From NCBI GenBank assembly GCA_947258865.1, contig CAMYKC010000027.1, positions 1 through 43,224 of the forward strand: a DNA stretch of 43,224 bases, given 5' to 3'. The DNA is from an uncultured Lysobacterales bacterium. GTDB taxonomy: Bacteria > Pseudomonadota > Gammaproteobacteria > Xanthomonadales > SZUA-36. The stretch's first letter is position 1. Every line of letters starts with the position of its first letter. The notes beneath the pieces were generated by a model. The model was given only the letters and a program-made list of their open reading frames with translations, was not told where the DNA came from and ran no database searches. This document shows positions 16,613 to 28,194 of this stretch, piece by piece. Made by a program: the position numbers and the translations under genes.

Positions 16613-18031
16613 ATGTCCAGACTGCTTCTTTTTCTATTCCTTTTTCCGCTCACTGCCAGCGGCGAAGATCAATATCGCGTTGAATTTTCGGAGGACCTGG
16701 GTTCAGTCACTGTCGAAGCCTGTTTCGATGGTGATCCGCCGCGGCAACTGTACCGCAACGCCAAAGCAGAACGATTTACGGAATGGGTCCGTTCCGATGG
16801 CCGGGAACTCGATCACCGGTCCGGAGTCGGGCGCCTGAGTCTGCGGGGACTGAATGCCGGTGATTGTGTCGAGTGGCGAGTCGATTTAAGGGCGGCGGCC
16901 GAACTAAAGGACCACCGGCTGGCGCTGCGTATCGATGACGATTTGCTTACCAGCGGAGACCTCTGGTTCTGGCGGGATGATGACCGGAGGCGGATCAGGA
17001 TCAAAGCCGATTTGCCAGAAGGAATCTCGCTCTCGGCGCCGTGGAAGGAACGCATCGCTGAATCCGGCCGGCGCAGCTACTTTCCGGATCGGACGCCGGC
17101 TTCCTGGTCCTCCAAAATAGCGGTTGGAGGATTTCCGATACGGCGGTTGCCGGTGGCTGGAACTGAACTTCGCGTGGCCGTGCTTGGTCAGCTCGGGTCA
17201 AGTCAGCAGGAGGATTTGGCGCATTGGATCAAGGAATCAGCGGACAGCGTGGTCTCTGTTCACGGCCGATTTCCGCAGACTGCACCGCAGATTCTGGTCA
17301 CCGCCATAGGGGCGCAACGTGAAGCCGTGCCCTGGGCGCACGTCACTCGCGGTGGTGGACCGGCAGCAATTTTCTATGTTGATGAAAATCGTCCCATCAG
17401 CGAGTTTCGATCCGACTGGACCGCCACCCATGAACTCAGCCACTTTTTATTGCCTTCCGTCTCCAGCCAGGATCGCTGGCTGTCGGAGGGACTTGCCTCT
17501 TATTATCAGAATGTTCTGAGGGCCCGGGACGGCCGCTTGACCGAGCAGCAAGCCTGGCAAAAACTCAATGCAGGTTTCGAGCGGGGAAAACGCGCCACGA
17601 AGGGCGGCAGCCTGGCCCACGCCACGCGCTCCGGCTGGGGCGCCACGATGCGGGTTTACTGGAGCGGCGCTGCGATGATGCTGAAAGCCGATGCCCGCCT
17701 GCGCGCGCTTTCCGGGGGGCGTCAATCTCTCGACTCGGCCCTGGACGGCTTGCAGGGATGCTGTTTCGAGGAAGGCAGGAACTGGCGCGCGAAGGATTTG
17801 TTTACCGAACTCGATCAATTGACCGGATTCAGTGTATTCAGTGAACTCTATGCAGATCACGTGACGGATAATGACTTCCCGGAAATGGACAACACTTATG
17901 AACTGCTGGGTATCGAACCCCGGCCAGGGTCAATAAGACTGAATCCGAATGCGCCCTGGGGACGCATCCGTATTGCCATCATGAACGACTCCAACCCGGA
18001 CAGGTCGGCAACTGCTTCGGGCAGTCACTAA
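16613..18031 (+). CDS. Secreted gluzincin-like (M61/M1-type) metallopeptidase
   Basis: Predicted 472 residues from ATG 16613; a TTG at 16604 is in frame but unlikely. The N-terminus is a signal peptide (LLLFLFLFPLTASGEDQ). A beta-rich region fills the first 200 residues. The zinc motif is THELSHFLLP (H273, E274, H277), followed by WLSEGLASYYQN with the probable third ligand E292. This is the HExxH-plus-downstream-Glu plan of gluzincins related to glycyl aminopeptidase M61. A helical C-terminal domain follows. I do not recognise a named subfamily. The function is probably cleavage of peptides in the periplasm or outside the cell. It is convergent with the broken carbonic anhydrase gene. Confidence 0.75.
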   Translation: MSRLLLFLFLFPLTASGEDQYRVEFSEDLGSVTVEACFDGDPPRQLYRNAKAERFTEWVRSDGRELDHRSGVGRLSLRGLNAGDCVEWRVDLRAAAELKDHRLALRIDDDLLTSGDLWFWRDDDRRRIRIKADLPEGISLSAPWKERIAESGRRSYFPDRTPASWSSKIAVGGFPIRRLPVAGTELRVAVLGQLGSSQQEDLAHWIKESADSVVSVHGRFPQTAPQILVTAIGAQREAVPWAHVTRGGGPAAIFYVDENRPISEFRSDWTATHELSHFLLPSVSSQDRWLSEGLASYYQNVLRARDGRLTEQQAWQKLNAGFERGKRATKGGSLAHATRSGWGATMRVYWSGAAMMLKADARLRALSGGRQSLDSALDGLQGCCFEEGRNWRAKDLFTELDQLTGFSVFSELYADHVTDNDFPEMDNTYELLGIEPRPGSIRLNPNAPWGRIRIAIMNDSNPDRSATASGSH

Positions 18032-18046
18032 AAACCGGGATCAGGC

Positions 18047-18548
18047 TCAGGGCAATCCGTCGAAGAAATTCACAGCCCCGGTCTCCATAGCGTATTCCGC
18101 TCCTACGATGACCAAATCTGACTCTGACTCCTGAGCATAATTATTAATGTATCTCGCAATTCCGGGCATGTCTTTTGTTTGGGGTTTCCGATGGCCTTTC
18201 CAGTTCCTCGAGCGAAGCGATAACCGCACCGCATCCGGAATGTCCCAATACCACGACAAGACGAACGCCGTAACGGTCGGCGGCAAATTCGATGCTGCCG
18301 ATCTGGGACGGGGCCACGATATTGCCGGCCACCCGGATGACGAACAGGTCTCCCAGACCCTGGTCGAACACGATCTCGGCCGGAACCCGGGAATCCGAAC
18401 AGCCCAAAATGATGGCGAAAGGCTCCTGGTCGTCCAGCAATTCAATTCGCCTTGAATGTTCCGCCGCCGCCACGCGCATGGCTGTCCCGGCAACGAATCG
18501 CCGGTTGCCTTCCTTGAGTCTGGTCAGTGCTTCTAATGCGGAAACCAT
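18047..18548 (-). pseudogene. Beta-carbonic anhydrase, frameshifted with internal loss
   Basis: The first frame (18548 leftward) gives a normal beta-carbonic anhydrase N-terminus with every zinc-site element: ILGCSDSRVPAE, GDLFVIRVAGN and VLGHSGCGAV. It ends abnormally after ELERPSE. The expected C-terminus, DLVIVGAEYAMETGAVNFFD, is found in another frame and ends at 18047. The two parts join near 18170-18190. The distance from GHSGCG to VGAEY is about 45 codons here and about 95 in typical members, so an internal deletion came with the frameshift. The product would lack helices needed for the dimer and is probably non-functional. A sequencing error alone would not explain the missing part. 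Confidence 0.85.
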
Positions 18549-18609
18549 TGGGTCAGGCCACGTAGAAATTTGTTGGGAGCCATGATTCGGTGGATGATAC
18601 CCCGTTCAT

Positions 18610-18984
18610 TTACAACGACTCCTCAAGAAAATTCACTTCCAGGCCCGTACCTGCCGGATCGCGAAAGAACAGCTGTGTCAAGTCGAGTTCGGGCACGTGA
18701 TTGGAGCGGTATTCGACCTGCTGCGACTCGAGCCGCTCAATCTGTGCTTGTAGCCCGCTGGCCCGGAAGGCGACGTGATCGAGGCAGCCCTGCCCCTCAC
18801 TGGCGATGTGCACATCACTCTCGGACAGGTGAATGATGGGCTTGTCTCCGGAATACAACCAGAAACCATTTTGCCGGAAAATCGGCCTGAACCCGTCTTC
18901 AAGCCCGAATACGGCACAGTAAAAGTCCCTGACTTTTTCAAGAAGCTGCATCGGCGCGCTGATATTAATATGGTCTATTTGCAT
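18610..18984 (-). CDS. VOC (glyoxalase/bleomycin resistance) superfamily protein
   Basis: Predicted 124 residues from ATG 18984, preceded by GGGGTG; a longer start would overlap the lipocalin gene. One VOC module with the two beta-alpha-beta-beta-beta halves: IDHINISAPMQLLEKVRDFY, FGLEDGFRP, LDHVAFRASGLQAQIERLE, and LFFRDPAGTGLEVNFLEE. The His in IDH, the His in LDH and the last Glu fit the usual metal ligands. The substrate cannot be inferred. It is 16 bases downstream of the lipocalin gene and is probably co-transcribed with it and the second atpC. Confidence 0.85.
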   Translation of the reverse strand: MQIDHINISAPMQLLEKVRDFYCAVFGLEDGFRPIFRQNGFWLYSGDKPIIHLSESDVHIASEGQGCLDHVAFRASGLQAQIERLESQQVEYRSNHVPELDLTQLFFRDPAGTGLEVNFLEESL

Positions 18985-19000
18985 AGCACACCCCACCGGC

Positions 19001-19531
19001 TCATCCCTGTTGGACAAGGATCAAATCTTTGACCTCGAACCCGAGGTCCCGCGCCCGTTGCCTGAACAATTGCAGGATGTCATCGCTGATTTGCGGGGTG
19101 CGGGAAAGCAGCCACAAATAGGACGTATCCGGGCCTGAAACAAAAGCATACTCGTAATTTTCCTTGTCCAGTTCAAAAACAACGTACGAGCCGTAAAACG
19201 GTCCGAAAAAGGACACTTTCAAATACCCCTTGTCTTCACTTTCGACGATATAGGCCTTACCTTCCGCCTCGTTCCATTCTCCGTCTTTGGCAGAATACCC
19301 CCGGTTGATGACGCGCACGCCGCCATCATCGCGCAGACTGTATTCCGCGGTCACCTGTTCCAGCCCCCGCTCGAAGGAGTGATCGAGCCGTGCAATTTCA
19401 TACCATTTTCCCAGGTAACGATCGAGTTCGAATTCATCTACCGGCTCCACGCCCTGGGGCATACCCATGCAGCCTGCCATGGCAAGCGCGAAAGACAGTA
19501 ATATCGCGTTGCAGTACTTTCTCATCTTCAT
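19001..19531 (-). CDS. blc: Outer-membrane lipocalin (Blc-like lipoprotein)
   Basis: Predicted 176 residues. The lipoprotein signal ends LAMAGC (Cys 21). The lipocalin motif is YLGKWYEIARLDHSFERGLEQ, followed by VTAEYSLRDDGGVRVINRG, KGYLKVSFFGPFYGSYVVFEL and YLWLLSRTP. This closely follows bacterial lipocalin Blc, which binds lipids such as lysophospholipids at the outer membrane. Length and motif order are standard. It begins 17 bases after the second atpC stop codon, which is an unusual partner. Confidence 0.9.
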   Translation of the reverse strand: MKMRKYCNAILLSFALAMAGCMGMPQGVEPVDEFELDRYLGKWYEIARLDHSFERGLEQVTAEYSLRDDGGVRVINRGYSAKDGEWNEAEGKAYIVESEDKGYLKVSFFGPFYGSYVVFELDKENYEYAFVSGPDTSYLWLLSRTPQISDDILQLFRQRARDLGFEVKDLILVQQG

Positions 19532-19548
19532 TTTTCCTTATCCCTTAA

Positions 19549-19980
19549 TTACTTGTGTTCGACCCGTTTTCGCAGGCGCTCCAGCGCCCGAAGCTGCTCC
19601 AGCGCCTCGACAAGCTTGGCCTGCGCCTCCGCGATTTCCATTTCACCGGTACGATCTCTCAGTTCCCGCTTCGCCTCCTCTATCGATCGCTTCGCAGCGG
19701 CTTCGTCCAGGTCATCGGCACGAATGGCAGTATCGGCGAGCACGGTGATGATGTGCGGCATCACTTCCAGGATGCCGCCGCCAACGAAGAACATAGTTTC
19801 CTCGCCGTCTTGCAGCACGAGCCGCACCGGGCCCGGTTTGAGCGTCGTGATCAACGGTGCGTGACGGGGTGTGATGCCGAGCTCGCCTGCGGTTCCCGAG
19901 GCGATCACCATCGAAACACTGCCGGAAAATATTTTTTTCCGTGCGGAAACGATGTCACATTGAATGGTGCTGTCCGTCAT
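19549..19980 (-). CDS. atpC: Second ATP synthase epsilon subunit (paralogue)
   Basis: Predicted 143 residues and intact from end to end. It shares GELGI(S/T)PRHAPLIT, LKPGPVR, FFVGGGILEVMPHI, TVLADTA and RADDLDEAAA with the operon copy at 20766. By hand count about 70 percent of residues agree. It has both the N-terminal beta-sandwich and the C-terminal helical hairpin (EALEQLRALERLRKR), so it could bind the gamma subunit. Differences lie mainly in residues 10-30 and 50-56 and at the tail. It is separated from the atp operon by a secreted-protein gene and two terminators, so it is probably expressed apart from the others and together with blc and the VOC gene. Tandem duplication or acquisition are both possible. 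Confidence 0.9.
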   Translation of the reverse strand: MTDSTIQCDIVSARKKIFSGSVSMVIASGTAGELGITPRHAPLITTLKPGPVRLVLQDGEETMFFVGGGILEVMPHIITVLADTAIRADDLDEAAAKRSIEEAKRELRDRTGEMEIAEAQAKLVEALEQLRALERLRKRVEHK

Positions 19981-20060
19981 CTATCTGCCCCAATCGATCA
20001 CTCTTTCCTTCAGGGTCCAATCACAATCGCGGTGAATTCAGTGGGTGAGCATACAATGAA

Positions 20061-20092
20061 AAACGCCGGCCCGGGTAACCGGGCCGGCGTTT
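20061..20092 (-). terminator. Rho-independent terminator T2
   Basis: Perfect 14-base stem (AAACGCCGGCCCGG with its complement) around GTAA. On the minus strand it is followed by a run of five T (including the stem end). It lies after the small secreted-protein gene and before the second atpC. The outer 10 bases are identical to terminator T1 at 20694. Confidence 0.85.
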
Positions 20093-20164
20093 CCAGACAA
20101 TTTGCGCGCGATACGCTTTGTTATGACTTAACCTGGCGTCCAGCGTGCGCTTAAATCACCGGTT

Positions 20165-20566
20165 CTAGTTTCCTTTGGGAAGTTTTTGGATTGGACACTT
20201 GAAGTCAGCATCCATCATTCGGGTAATACTGATGTCGCCGTCCATATACGCGTCCAGAACTTCATCCTCTGAAGTCAGCAGATAAGGTTCTACGCCGACC
20301 GTCCACATGGCGACATATACAGCCCATTGACCGCCATGATAATCCCGGTCACCCGGACCCACCGCCGCGACTGGGCGCTGTCCATCCACGCCACCCATGA
20401 TTGGGTAGATGTTATCCCGACCCATCATCGGTGCAGCGGCGGGCGGAACCACGGTCCGAACGACGTCTCCATCGTAGTACAGCTCTCCAAAACCTACTTT
20501 TGCCAATGCCAGGCCGCTGGTGGTCAAGCTGACAACCAAAAAAGCAATTATGGTAATGAATTTCAT
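20165..20566 (-). CDS. Small secreted protein, conserved-looking, function unknown
   Basis: Predicted 133 residues. A near-perfect ribosome site (AAAGGAGGT) precedes ATG 20566. The signal peptide ends LALAK. The mature part contains YYDGDVVRTVVPPAAAPMMG, DNIYPIMGGVDGQRPVAAV, GPGDRDYHGGQWAVYVAMW and a single Cys near the end. I do not recognise the family. The strong ribosome site and its own terminator (20061-20092) suggest high, independent expression. It lies between the two atpC genes, but a link with ATP synthase is not implied because the protein is exported. Confidence 0.75.
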   Translation of the reverse strand: MKFITIIAFLVVSLTTSGLALAKVGFGELYYDGDVVRTVVPPAAAPMMGRDNIYPIMGGVDGQRPVAAVGPGDRDYHGGQWAVYVAMWTVGVEPYLLTSEDEVLDAYMDGDISITRMMDADFKCPIQKLPKGN

Positions 20567-20693
20567 GCATACCTCCTTTGATATTGATCTATGGAAATTT
20601 TTCGGCTCAAACCATGCAGTAATGGCCGATGAGAAGAACTTACAGACACAATTTCACGAAAGTATCACGGTGATTTGGTTGGTCGATGACGGA

Positions 20694-20724
20694 AAACGCC
20701 GGCGCGGTTGCCCGAGCCGGCGTT
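20694..20724 (-). terminator. Rho-independent terminator T1 (end of atp operon)
   Basis: Outer 10-base stem AAACGCCGGC with its complement, then a mismatch and three more pairs. Four T (including the stem end) follow on the minus strand. It lies 42 bases after the atpC stop and closes the atp operon. Confidence 0.8.
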
Positions 20725-20735
20725 TCCTATTTTCT

Positions 20736-20760
20736 TTCGCGGGCATAGCCCGCTCCCACC
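20736..20760 (-). repeat. REP-type palindrome, single copy
   Basis: Read on the minus strand it contains GGAGCGGGCTATGCCCGCGA, the same unit as in the REP pair at 11990-12192 apart from the loop. It lies between atpC and its terminator. Confidence 0.7.
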
Positions 20761-20765
20761 AGTGC

Positions 20766-21191
20766 TTAACGGCTCATCTTCTTGCGGAGTTGCTCCAGGG
20801 CACGCAGCTGCGCGGCCGCTTCGAGCAGCCTGGCCTGCGCCTCGGCCACCTCGATTTCGCCTGTCTGGTCCTGTAGTTCGCGTTCAGCCTCTTCCTTCGC
20901 CCGCAAGGCTGCGGCTTCGTCGAGGTCGTCCGCGCGAACCGCGGTATCAGCCAGCACGGTAACGATATGCGGCATCACTTCCAGGATGCCGCCCCCGACG
21001 AAAAAGAATGCTTCTTCGCCGTCAGGCTGCTGCACGCGCACTGGCCCGGGTTTGAGCTGGGTGATCAGCGGTGCATGACGCGGGCTGATTCCGAGTTCAC
21101 CGACCGCGCCGGTGGCAAATATCATGGAAGCCTCACCGGAGTATATTTCCTCCTGCGCGGAAACGATGTCACATCGAATGGTATGTTTCAT
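20766..21191 (-). CDS. atpC: ATP synthase epsilon subunit (operon copy)
   Basis: Predicted 141 residues, the usual length. This is the central-stalk subunit of F1, which binds gamma and the c-ring and can inhibit ATP hydrolysis through its C-terminal helices. Marks are IRCDIVSAQEEIYSGEA, GELGISPRHAPLIT, FFVGGGILEVMPHIVTVLAD and the charged helical tail ending LRALEQLRKKMSR. It is the last gene of the atp operon, 17 bases after atpD, and is followed by a REP unit and terminator T1. Confidence 0.96.
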   Translation of the reverse strand: MKHTIRCDIVSAQEEIYSGEASMIFATGAVGELGISPRHAPLITQLKPGPVRVQQPDGEEAFFFVGGGILEVMPHIVTVLADTAVRADDLDEAAALRAKEEAERELQDQTGEIEVAEAQARLLEAAAQLRALEQLRKKMSR

Positions 21192-21208
21192 GCCTCTTCC
21201 GAAGTTCT

Positions 21209-22609
<1,401 letters not shown>

Positions 22610-22639
22610 CTAAGCTTAAAATCCTGTTGATTGCCGGCT

Positions 22640-23503
22640 TTATACCGCGGCCGCACCACCAACGATTTCTGAAATTTCCTGCGTGATCGCCGCCTGGCGG
22701 GCCTTGTTGAAGACCAGTTTCAGCTCGTCAATCAGTTCGCCCGCATTGTCCGTCGCATTCTTCATGGCGATCATGCGCGCAGCGTGTTCTGATGCGAGGT
22801 TCTCCAGAACTGCCTGGTAAACGTCAGCCTCGATGTAGCGCACAAGCACCGTGTCCAGCAGCGCCTCTGCATCCGGTTCGTAGATGTAGTCCCAGATGTC
22901 CCTGATTTCTTCGTCATCCGTATCCGGAAGAGGTAACAGCTGCTCGAGGACCGGGTGTTGTGTCATCGTGTTGACGAAATCGTTGTACACGACATACACC
23001 AGGTCGATATTTTTTTCCCTGTAGGCATCCAGCATGACTTTGATCGATCCGATCAGGTCTTCAATCTGTGGTTTTTCGCCCAGGTTGCTGGCGTGTGCTG
23101 CTATTTCGATTTTGATATTCTTGAAAAACGCCGATGCTTTCTTACCCAGCGTGACCAGGCTGACTTCCGCACCCTTGCCCTGCCATTCCTGGATGCTTCC
23201 CAGTACCAGCTTGAACAGGTTGGTGTTCAGGCCACCGCAAAGCCCCCGGTCTGTTGACACGATAATATAGCCCACCTTTTTGGTTTCTTCGCGCCGCACC
23301 GTGAACGGATGACGGTACTCGGGATTTGCCTTGCTGAGGTGGCCCATTACGCGGCGAATCATGCGCGCATACGGACGGGTCGCGTTCATCAGGTCTTGCG
23401 ACTTGCGAATCTTGCTGGCTGAAACCATTTCCAGCGCCGAGGTCACCTTTCTGGTGTTCTCGATGCTTCGGATTTTGGTGGTAATTTCCTTTCCGCCTGC
23501 CAT
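22640..23503 (-). CDS. atpG: ATP synthase F1 gamma subunit
   Basis: Predicted 287 residues, the usual length for the rotating central shaft. The N-terminal helix is [27 protein letters not shown] and the C-terminal helix holds [19 protein letters not shown] and [17 protein letters not shown], the two halves of the coiled coil inside the alpha-beta ring. [11 protein letters not shown] is the standard mid-protein motif. The gene lies between atpA (59 bases upstream) and atpD. Confidence 0.98.
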   Translation of the reverse strand: MAGGKEITTKIRSIENTRKVTSALEMVSASKIRKSQDLMNATRPYARMIRRVMGHLSKANPEYRHPFTVRREETKKVGYIIVSTDRGLCGGLNTNLFKLVLGSIQEWQGKGAEVSLVTLGKKASAFFKNIKIEIAAHASNLGEKPQIEDLIGSIKVMLDAYREKNIDLVYVVYNDFVNTMTQHPVLEQLLPLPDTDDEEIRDIWDYIYEPDAEALLDTVLVRYIEADVYQAVLENLASEHAARMIAMKNATDNAGELIDELKLVFNKARQAAITQEISEIVGGAAAV

Positions 23504-23562
23504 ACTCGGCTTGCTCCCAATTCGTTTCTAGATGCCGGCCACAACCGCCCTCGACCCGGACC

Positions 23563-25107
23563 CTACCAGGACCCGGTAGCTTTGAAGTCTTCCAGGGCTG
23601 CGGTGAGTTGCGACTCCAGCTCGTCGTCCCAGCCACCGTCATTCAGGGCGCTCAGAAGCTCCGCGCTGGAGGACCGTATGTTGTCTACCAGAGCCGCTTC
23701 GAATGCACCGATCTTGCTCAGATCCACGTCATCCAGGTAGCCGCGATCGGCTGCGAATAATGAGACCGCCATTTCGCCGACGGACATCGGGCTATATTGC
23801 TTTTGCTTCATCAACTCGGTGACGCGCTGGCCGCGATCGAGCTGTTTACGCGTCGCTTCATCCAGGTCGGAAGCAAACTGGGCAAAAGCAGCCAGCTCAC
23901 GGTACTGGGAAAGCGCCAGTCGAACACCGCCACCCAGTTTCTTGATGACCTTGGTCTGGGCCGCACCACCCACGCGGGATACGGACAAGCCGGCGTGAAC
24001 CGCCGGGCGGACACCTGCATTGAACATATCCGTTTCCAGGAAAATCTGGCCGTCCGTGATGGAAATCACGTTGGTCGGTACGAAAGCCGAAACGTCACCC
24101 GCCTGGGTTTCGATGATCGGTAATGCAGTCAGTGAACCGGTCTTGCCGGTGACTTTTCCATCCGTGAACTTCTCGACGTAGTCCACATTGACCCGCGCCG
24201 CCCGTTCCAGCAGGCGAGAGTGGAGATAAAACACGTCTCCCGGGTAAGCTTCACGGCCCGGAGGACGGCGCAACAACAGCGATACCTGGCGATAGGCCCA
24301 GGCCTGCTTCGTCAGATCGTCATAGATGATCAGGGCATCCTCACCGCGATCACGGAAATATTCACCCATGGTGCAACCGGAGTAAGGGGCGATGTACTGC
24401 ATGGCGGCTGATTCGGAAGCAGATGCATTGACCACGATGGTGTGCTCCATGGCGCCGTGCTCTTCGAGCTTGGCCACCACGTTGGCGACTGTGGACTGTT
24501 TCTGTCCAATCGCCACGTAGACGCATTTAATCCCCGTGCCCACCTGGTTGATGATGGTGTCGATCGCGATGGCCGATTTACCAATCTGGCGGTCGCCAAT
24601 GATCAGTTCACGCTGGCCTCTGCCGATCGGTACCATGGAGTCAATCGACTTCAGCCCGGTCTGGACCGGCTGCGACACCGATTGCCGCCAGATCACTCCA
24701 GGCGCAACTTTTTCGATCGGTGCAAATCCATCGTTGTCGACCGGACCCTGCCCGTCAATCGGGTTACCCAGCGCATCGACCACGCGGCCGAGCAGGCCGT
24801 GGCCATGGGGAACTTCGAGGATGCGGCCAGTGCACTTCACGGTGTCGCCCTCGGTGATGTGCTCGTAATCACCCATGATCACCGTGCCAACCGAATCGCG
24901 CTCCAGGTTGAGCGCCAGTCCGAAGGTGTTGCCTGGAAACTCGATCATTTCGCCCTGCATGGCGTCTTCGAGGCCGTGAATGCGAGAAATACCGTCAGAG
25001 ACACTGACTACCGTGCCTTCGTTGCGCGTGTCCGCTGATATGTTCAGTTCTTCAACGCGTTTTTTGATCAACTCACTGATTTCAGATGGATTCAATGTCG
25101 TCTGCAT
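23563..25107 (-). CDS. atpA: ATP synthase F1 alpha subunit
   Basis: Predicted 514-residue regulatory nucleotide-binding subunit of F1, the usual length. The P-loop at residues 171-178 reads GDRQIGKS, where the common form is GDRQTGKT; it still fits the Walker A rule. Other marks are the N-terminal [14 protein letters not shown] that contacts delta, the [21 protein letters not shown] Walker B region, and the [22 protein letters not shown] stretch. It lies 18 bases after atpH. Confidence 0.98.
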   Translation of the reverse strand: MQTTLNPSEISELIKKRVEELNISADTRNEGTVVSVSDGISRIHGLEDAMQGEMIEFPGNTFGLALNLERDSVGTVIMGDYEHITEGDTVKCTGRILEVPHGHGLLGRVVDALGNPIDGQGPVDNDGFAPIEKVAPGVIWRQSVSQPVQTGLKSIDSMVPIGRGQRELIIGDRQIGKSAIAIDTIINQVGTGIKCVYVAIGQKQSTVANVVAKLEEHGAMEHTIVVNASASESAAMQYIAPYSGCTMGEYFRDRGEDALIIYDDLTKQAWAYRQVSLLLRRPPGREAYPGDVFYLHSRLLERAARVNVDYVEKFTDGKVTGKTGSLTALPIIETQAGDVSAFVPTNVISITDGQIFLETDMFNAGVRPAVHAGLSVSRVGGAAQTKVIKKLGGGVRLALSQYRELAAFAQFASDLDEATRKQLDRGQRVTELMKQKQYSPMSVGEMAVSLFAADRGYLDDVDLSKIGAFEAALVDNIRSSSAELLSALNDGGWDDELESQLTAALEDFKATGSW

Positions 25108-25125
25108 TGTCTATGTTCCTTAAAA

Positions 25126-25674
25126 TTAATTCGCAAGGCTGTTGGACAGCTTTTGGAGCCTGCCGCGCAGTGAGCCGTCGATCACCTGGTCGCCGGCGTA
25201 AACCACAGCGCCACCGATGACCCCGGCGTCGATTTCATTTTCCAGCTCGATTTCACGTTCAAAGCGGCGAGCCAGCGCGTCGCGCATCCGCGCGGACTGG
25301 TCTTCATCCAGTGGAATCGCTGAAACCACCTTCACCCTCAGGCGCTGTTCAGCTTCTTCCCTCAACCGGCGGTAGATGCTGGTGATATACGGCAGCAGAG
25401 GTAGTCTTCCATTATCAGCCAGCACGGTAAGAAAATCCCTGAACCGGGCAGTGAATGCCTCACCCTCGGTATCCACGGCAGTATCAGTGATGATTTTCAC
25501 CGCCTGGGCATTACTCACATGCGGGCTGTCCAGCAGGCTTGCCATGGATGTCTCCATAACGATGTCACCCGCCAGGCTCAGCATGTCATCCCACTGGGCC
25601 AGTGACTGTTCGCCCTGGGCCAACTCGAATGCAGCTTTTGCGTATGGCCGTGCCAGTGTGGCCAGGCTACTCAT
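25126..25674 (-). CDS. atpH: ATP synthase F1 delta subunit
   Basis: Predicted 182 residues, the usual length. It links the top of F1 to the peripheral stalk. The N-terminal helical domain opens LATLARPYAKAAFELA. The C-terminal part has RVKVVSAIPLDEDQSARMRDAL and DAGVIGGAVVYAGDQVIDGS, a strongly conserved ending motif. It lies 30 bases after atpF and 18 before atpA. Confidence 0.96.
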   Translation of the reverse strand: MSSLATLARPYAKAAFELAQGEQSLAQWDDMLSLAGDIVMETSMASLLDSPHVSNAQAVKIITDTAVDTEGEAFTARFRDFLTVLADNGRLPLLPYITSIYRRLREEAEQRLRVKVVSAIPLDEDQSARMRDALARRFEREIELENEIDAGVIGGAVVYAGDQVIDGSLRGRLQKLSNSLAN

Positions 25675-25704
25675 GCCAATTTTTCCGTAATGAACTGCTC
25701 ATCG

Positions 25705-26175
25705 TCAGATCTCGGCAATCAGCTTATCGAGCAGCTCACGATGCGTGTCCGCGTCGACTTCCTTTTCGAGAATCCGGGAGGCGCCCAACACTGCCAGGTT
25801 CGCTACCGATGAGCGCAGCTCTTCCCGCGCCTGGTTGGCTGCCTGGGAAATGTCGGCCTCCGCAGCCGATACCTGCCGGTTGCGCTCAACGATGGCGTCG
25901 TCTTTTGCCTGATCTACGATCTGTGAATGACGCTGACTGGCCTGGTCAACGATCTCACCCGCCTTGTCACGGGCCTCACGGATCTGCTGATCGACTGTGG
26001 CTTTCGCCGCTTCCAGCTCTTTTTCTGCACGGTCGGAAGCAGCCAGGCCCTCGGCGATGCGCTCGCGGCGCTCATCCATGGCTTTCAGCAAAGGCGGCCA
26101 AAGGAACTTCATGCAGAACCACACGAAGATCATCATCGCGATCGATTGCAATATTAAAGTGGCATTGATGTTCAT
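25705..26175 (-). CDS. atpF: ATP synthase F0 subunit b
   Basis: Predicted 156 residues, the same length as the E. coli protein. One N-terminal membrane helix ([20 protein letters not shown]) is followed by a long charged helix ([20 protein letters not shown]) that forms the peripheral stalk dimer. There is only one copy of subunit b, as in enteric-type operons. The gene follows atpE after an 82-base spacer that carries a stem-loop. Confidence 0.96.
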   Translation of the reverse strand: MNINATLILQSIAMMIFVWFCMKFLWPPLLKAMDERRERIAEGLAASDRAEKELEAAKATVDQQIREARDKAGEIVDQASQRHSQIVDQAKDDAIVERNRQVSAAEADISQAANQAREELRSSVANLAVLGASRILEKEVDADTHRELLDKLIAEI

Positions 26176-26201
26176 GCCTTACCTCGTTACCAACTTCGTT
26201 A

Positions 26202-26542
<341 letters not shown>

Positions 26543-26595
26543 TCAGAGATTGTTTGCCTAAAAAATGAAACCCAAAAAAATAAACTCGTCGCCGA

Positions 26596-27869
<1,274 letters not shown>

Positions 27870-27953
27870 TTTACCTTCCAGTAGTCCTTCTTTCTTTGAC
27901 TTCGATCAGCCGTCAGGACATGCACCAGTCAGAGTCGCGGCCAAAGACCGCTC

Positions 27954-27983
27954 ATTTTAGCATTTACTAATTAAGCGCGGCAA
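27954..27983 (-). promoter_or_regulatory. Candidate sigma-70 promoter of the atp operon
   Basis: On the minus strand TTGCCG (27978-27983) and TAAAAT (27954-27959) are 18 bases apart. Transcription would start near 27947 and give a leader of nearly 80 bases before the atpI TTG. The position at the head of the operon supports it. Confidence 0.5.
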
Positions 27984-28039
27984 TGGGATTTAATGGTTTG
28001 GCACGAGCCAGCCATGCCTGTGAGCAGAGGCATGAGTAT

Positions 28040-28149
28040 GAAGAAGGGATCCGGTACCCTTACAGGACACGCTCAAGACATCCCTGTGCGCTAATCATCT
28101 GTTCCAGACAGCATGATTGTCCTGTCTGCGGGTACCCGAACCCTTCTCC
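28040..28149 (+). repeat. Dispersed 110-bp palindromic element, copy B
   Basis: Arms 28040-28059 and 28130-28149 are inverted repeats (17 of 20 agree), again centred on GGTACC. The interior 28065-28110 matches 12066-12112 of copy A read in reverse (41 of 47 columns). It lies between the parB stop and the atp promoter candidate and could act as a transcription boundary. Confidence 0.75.
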
Positions 28150-28194
28150 GGTCGTTCTGCAATGAGCGGCATGGCCGGCTCCGGCAAAGGATGG

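Larger units (their letters stand above)
27870..28194. other. Non-coding stretch between parB and atpI
   Basis: These 325 bases hold the atp promoter candidate (27954-27983) and copy B of the dispersed palindrome (28040-28149). I see no credible reading frame, RNA gene or ParB site in it. Confidence 0.7.

Noticed and set aside
27870-28194. Replication origin near parAB
   Set aside because: No cluster of DnaA boxes (TTATNCACA), no AT-rich unwinding region and no dnaA or dnaN are present in the window, so oriC may be near but is not here.
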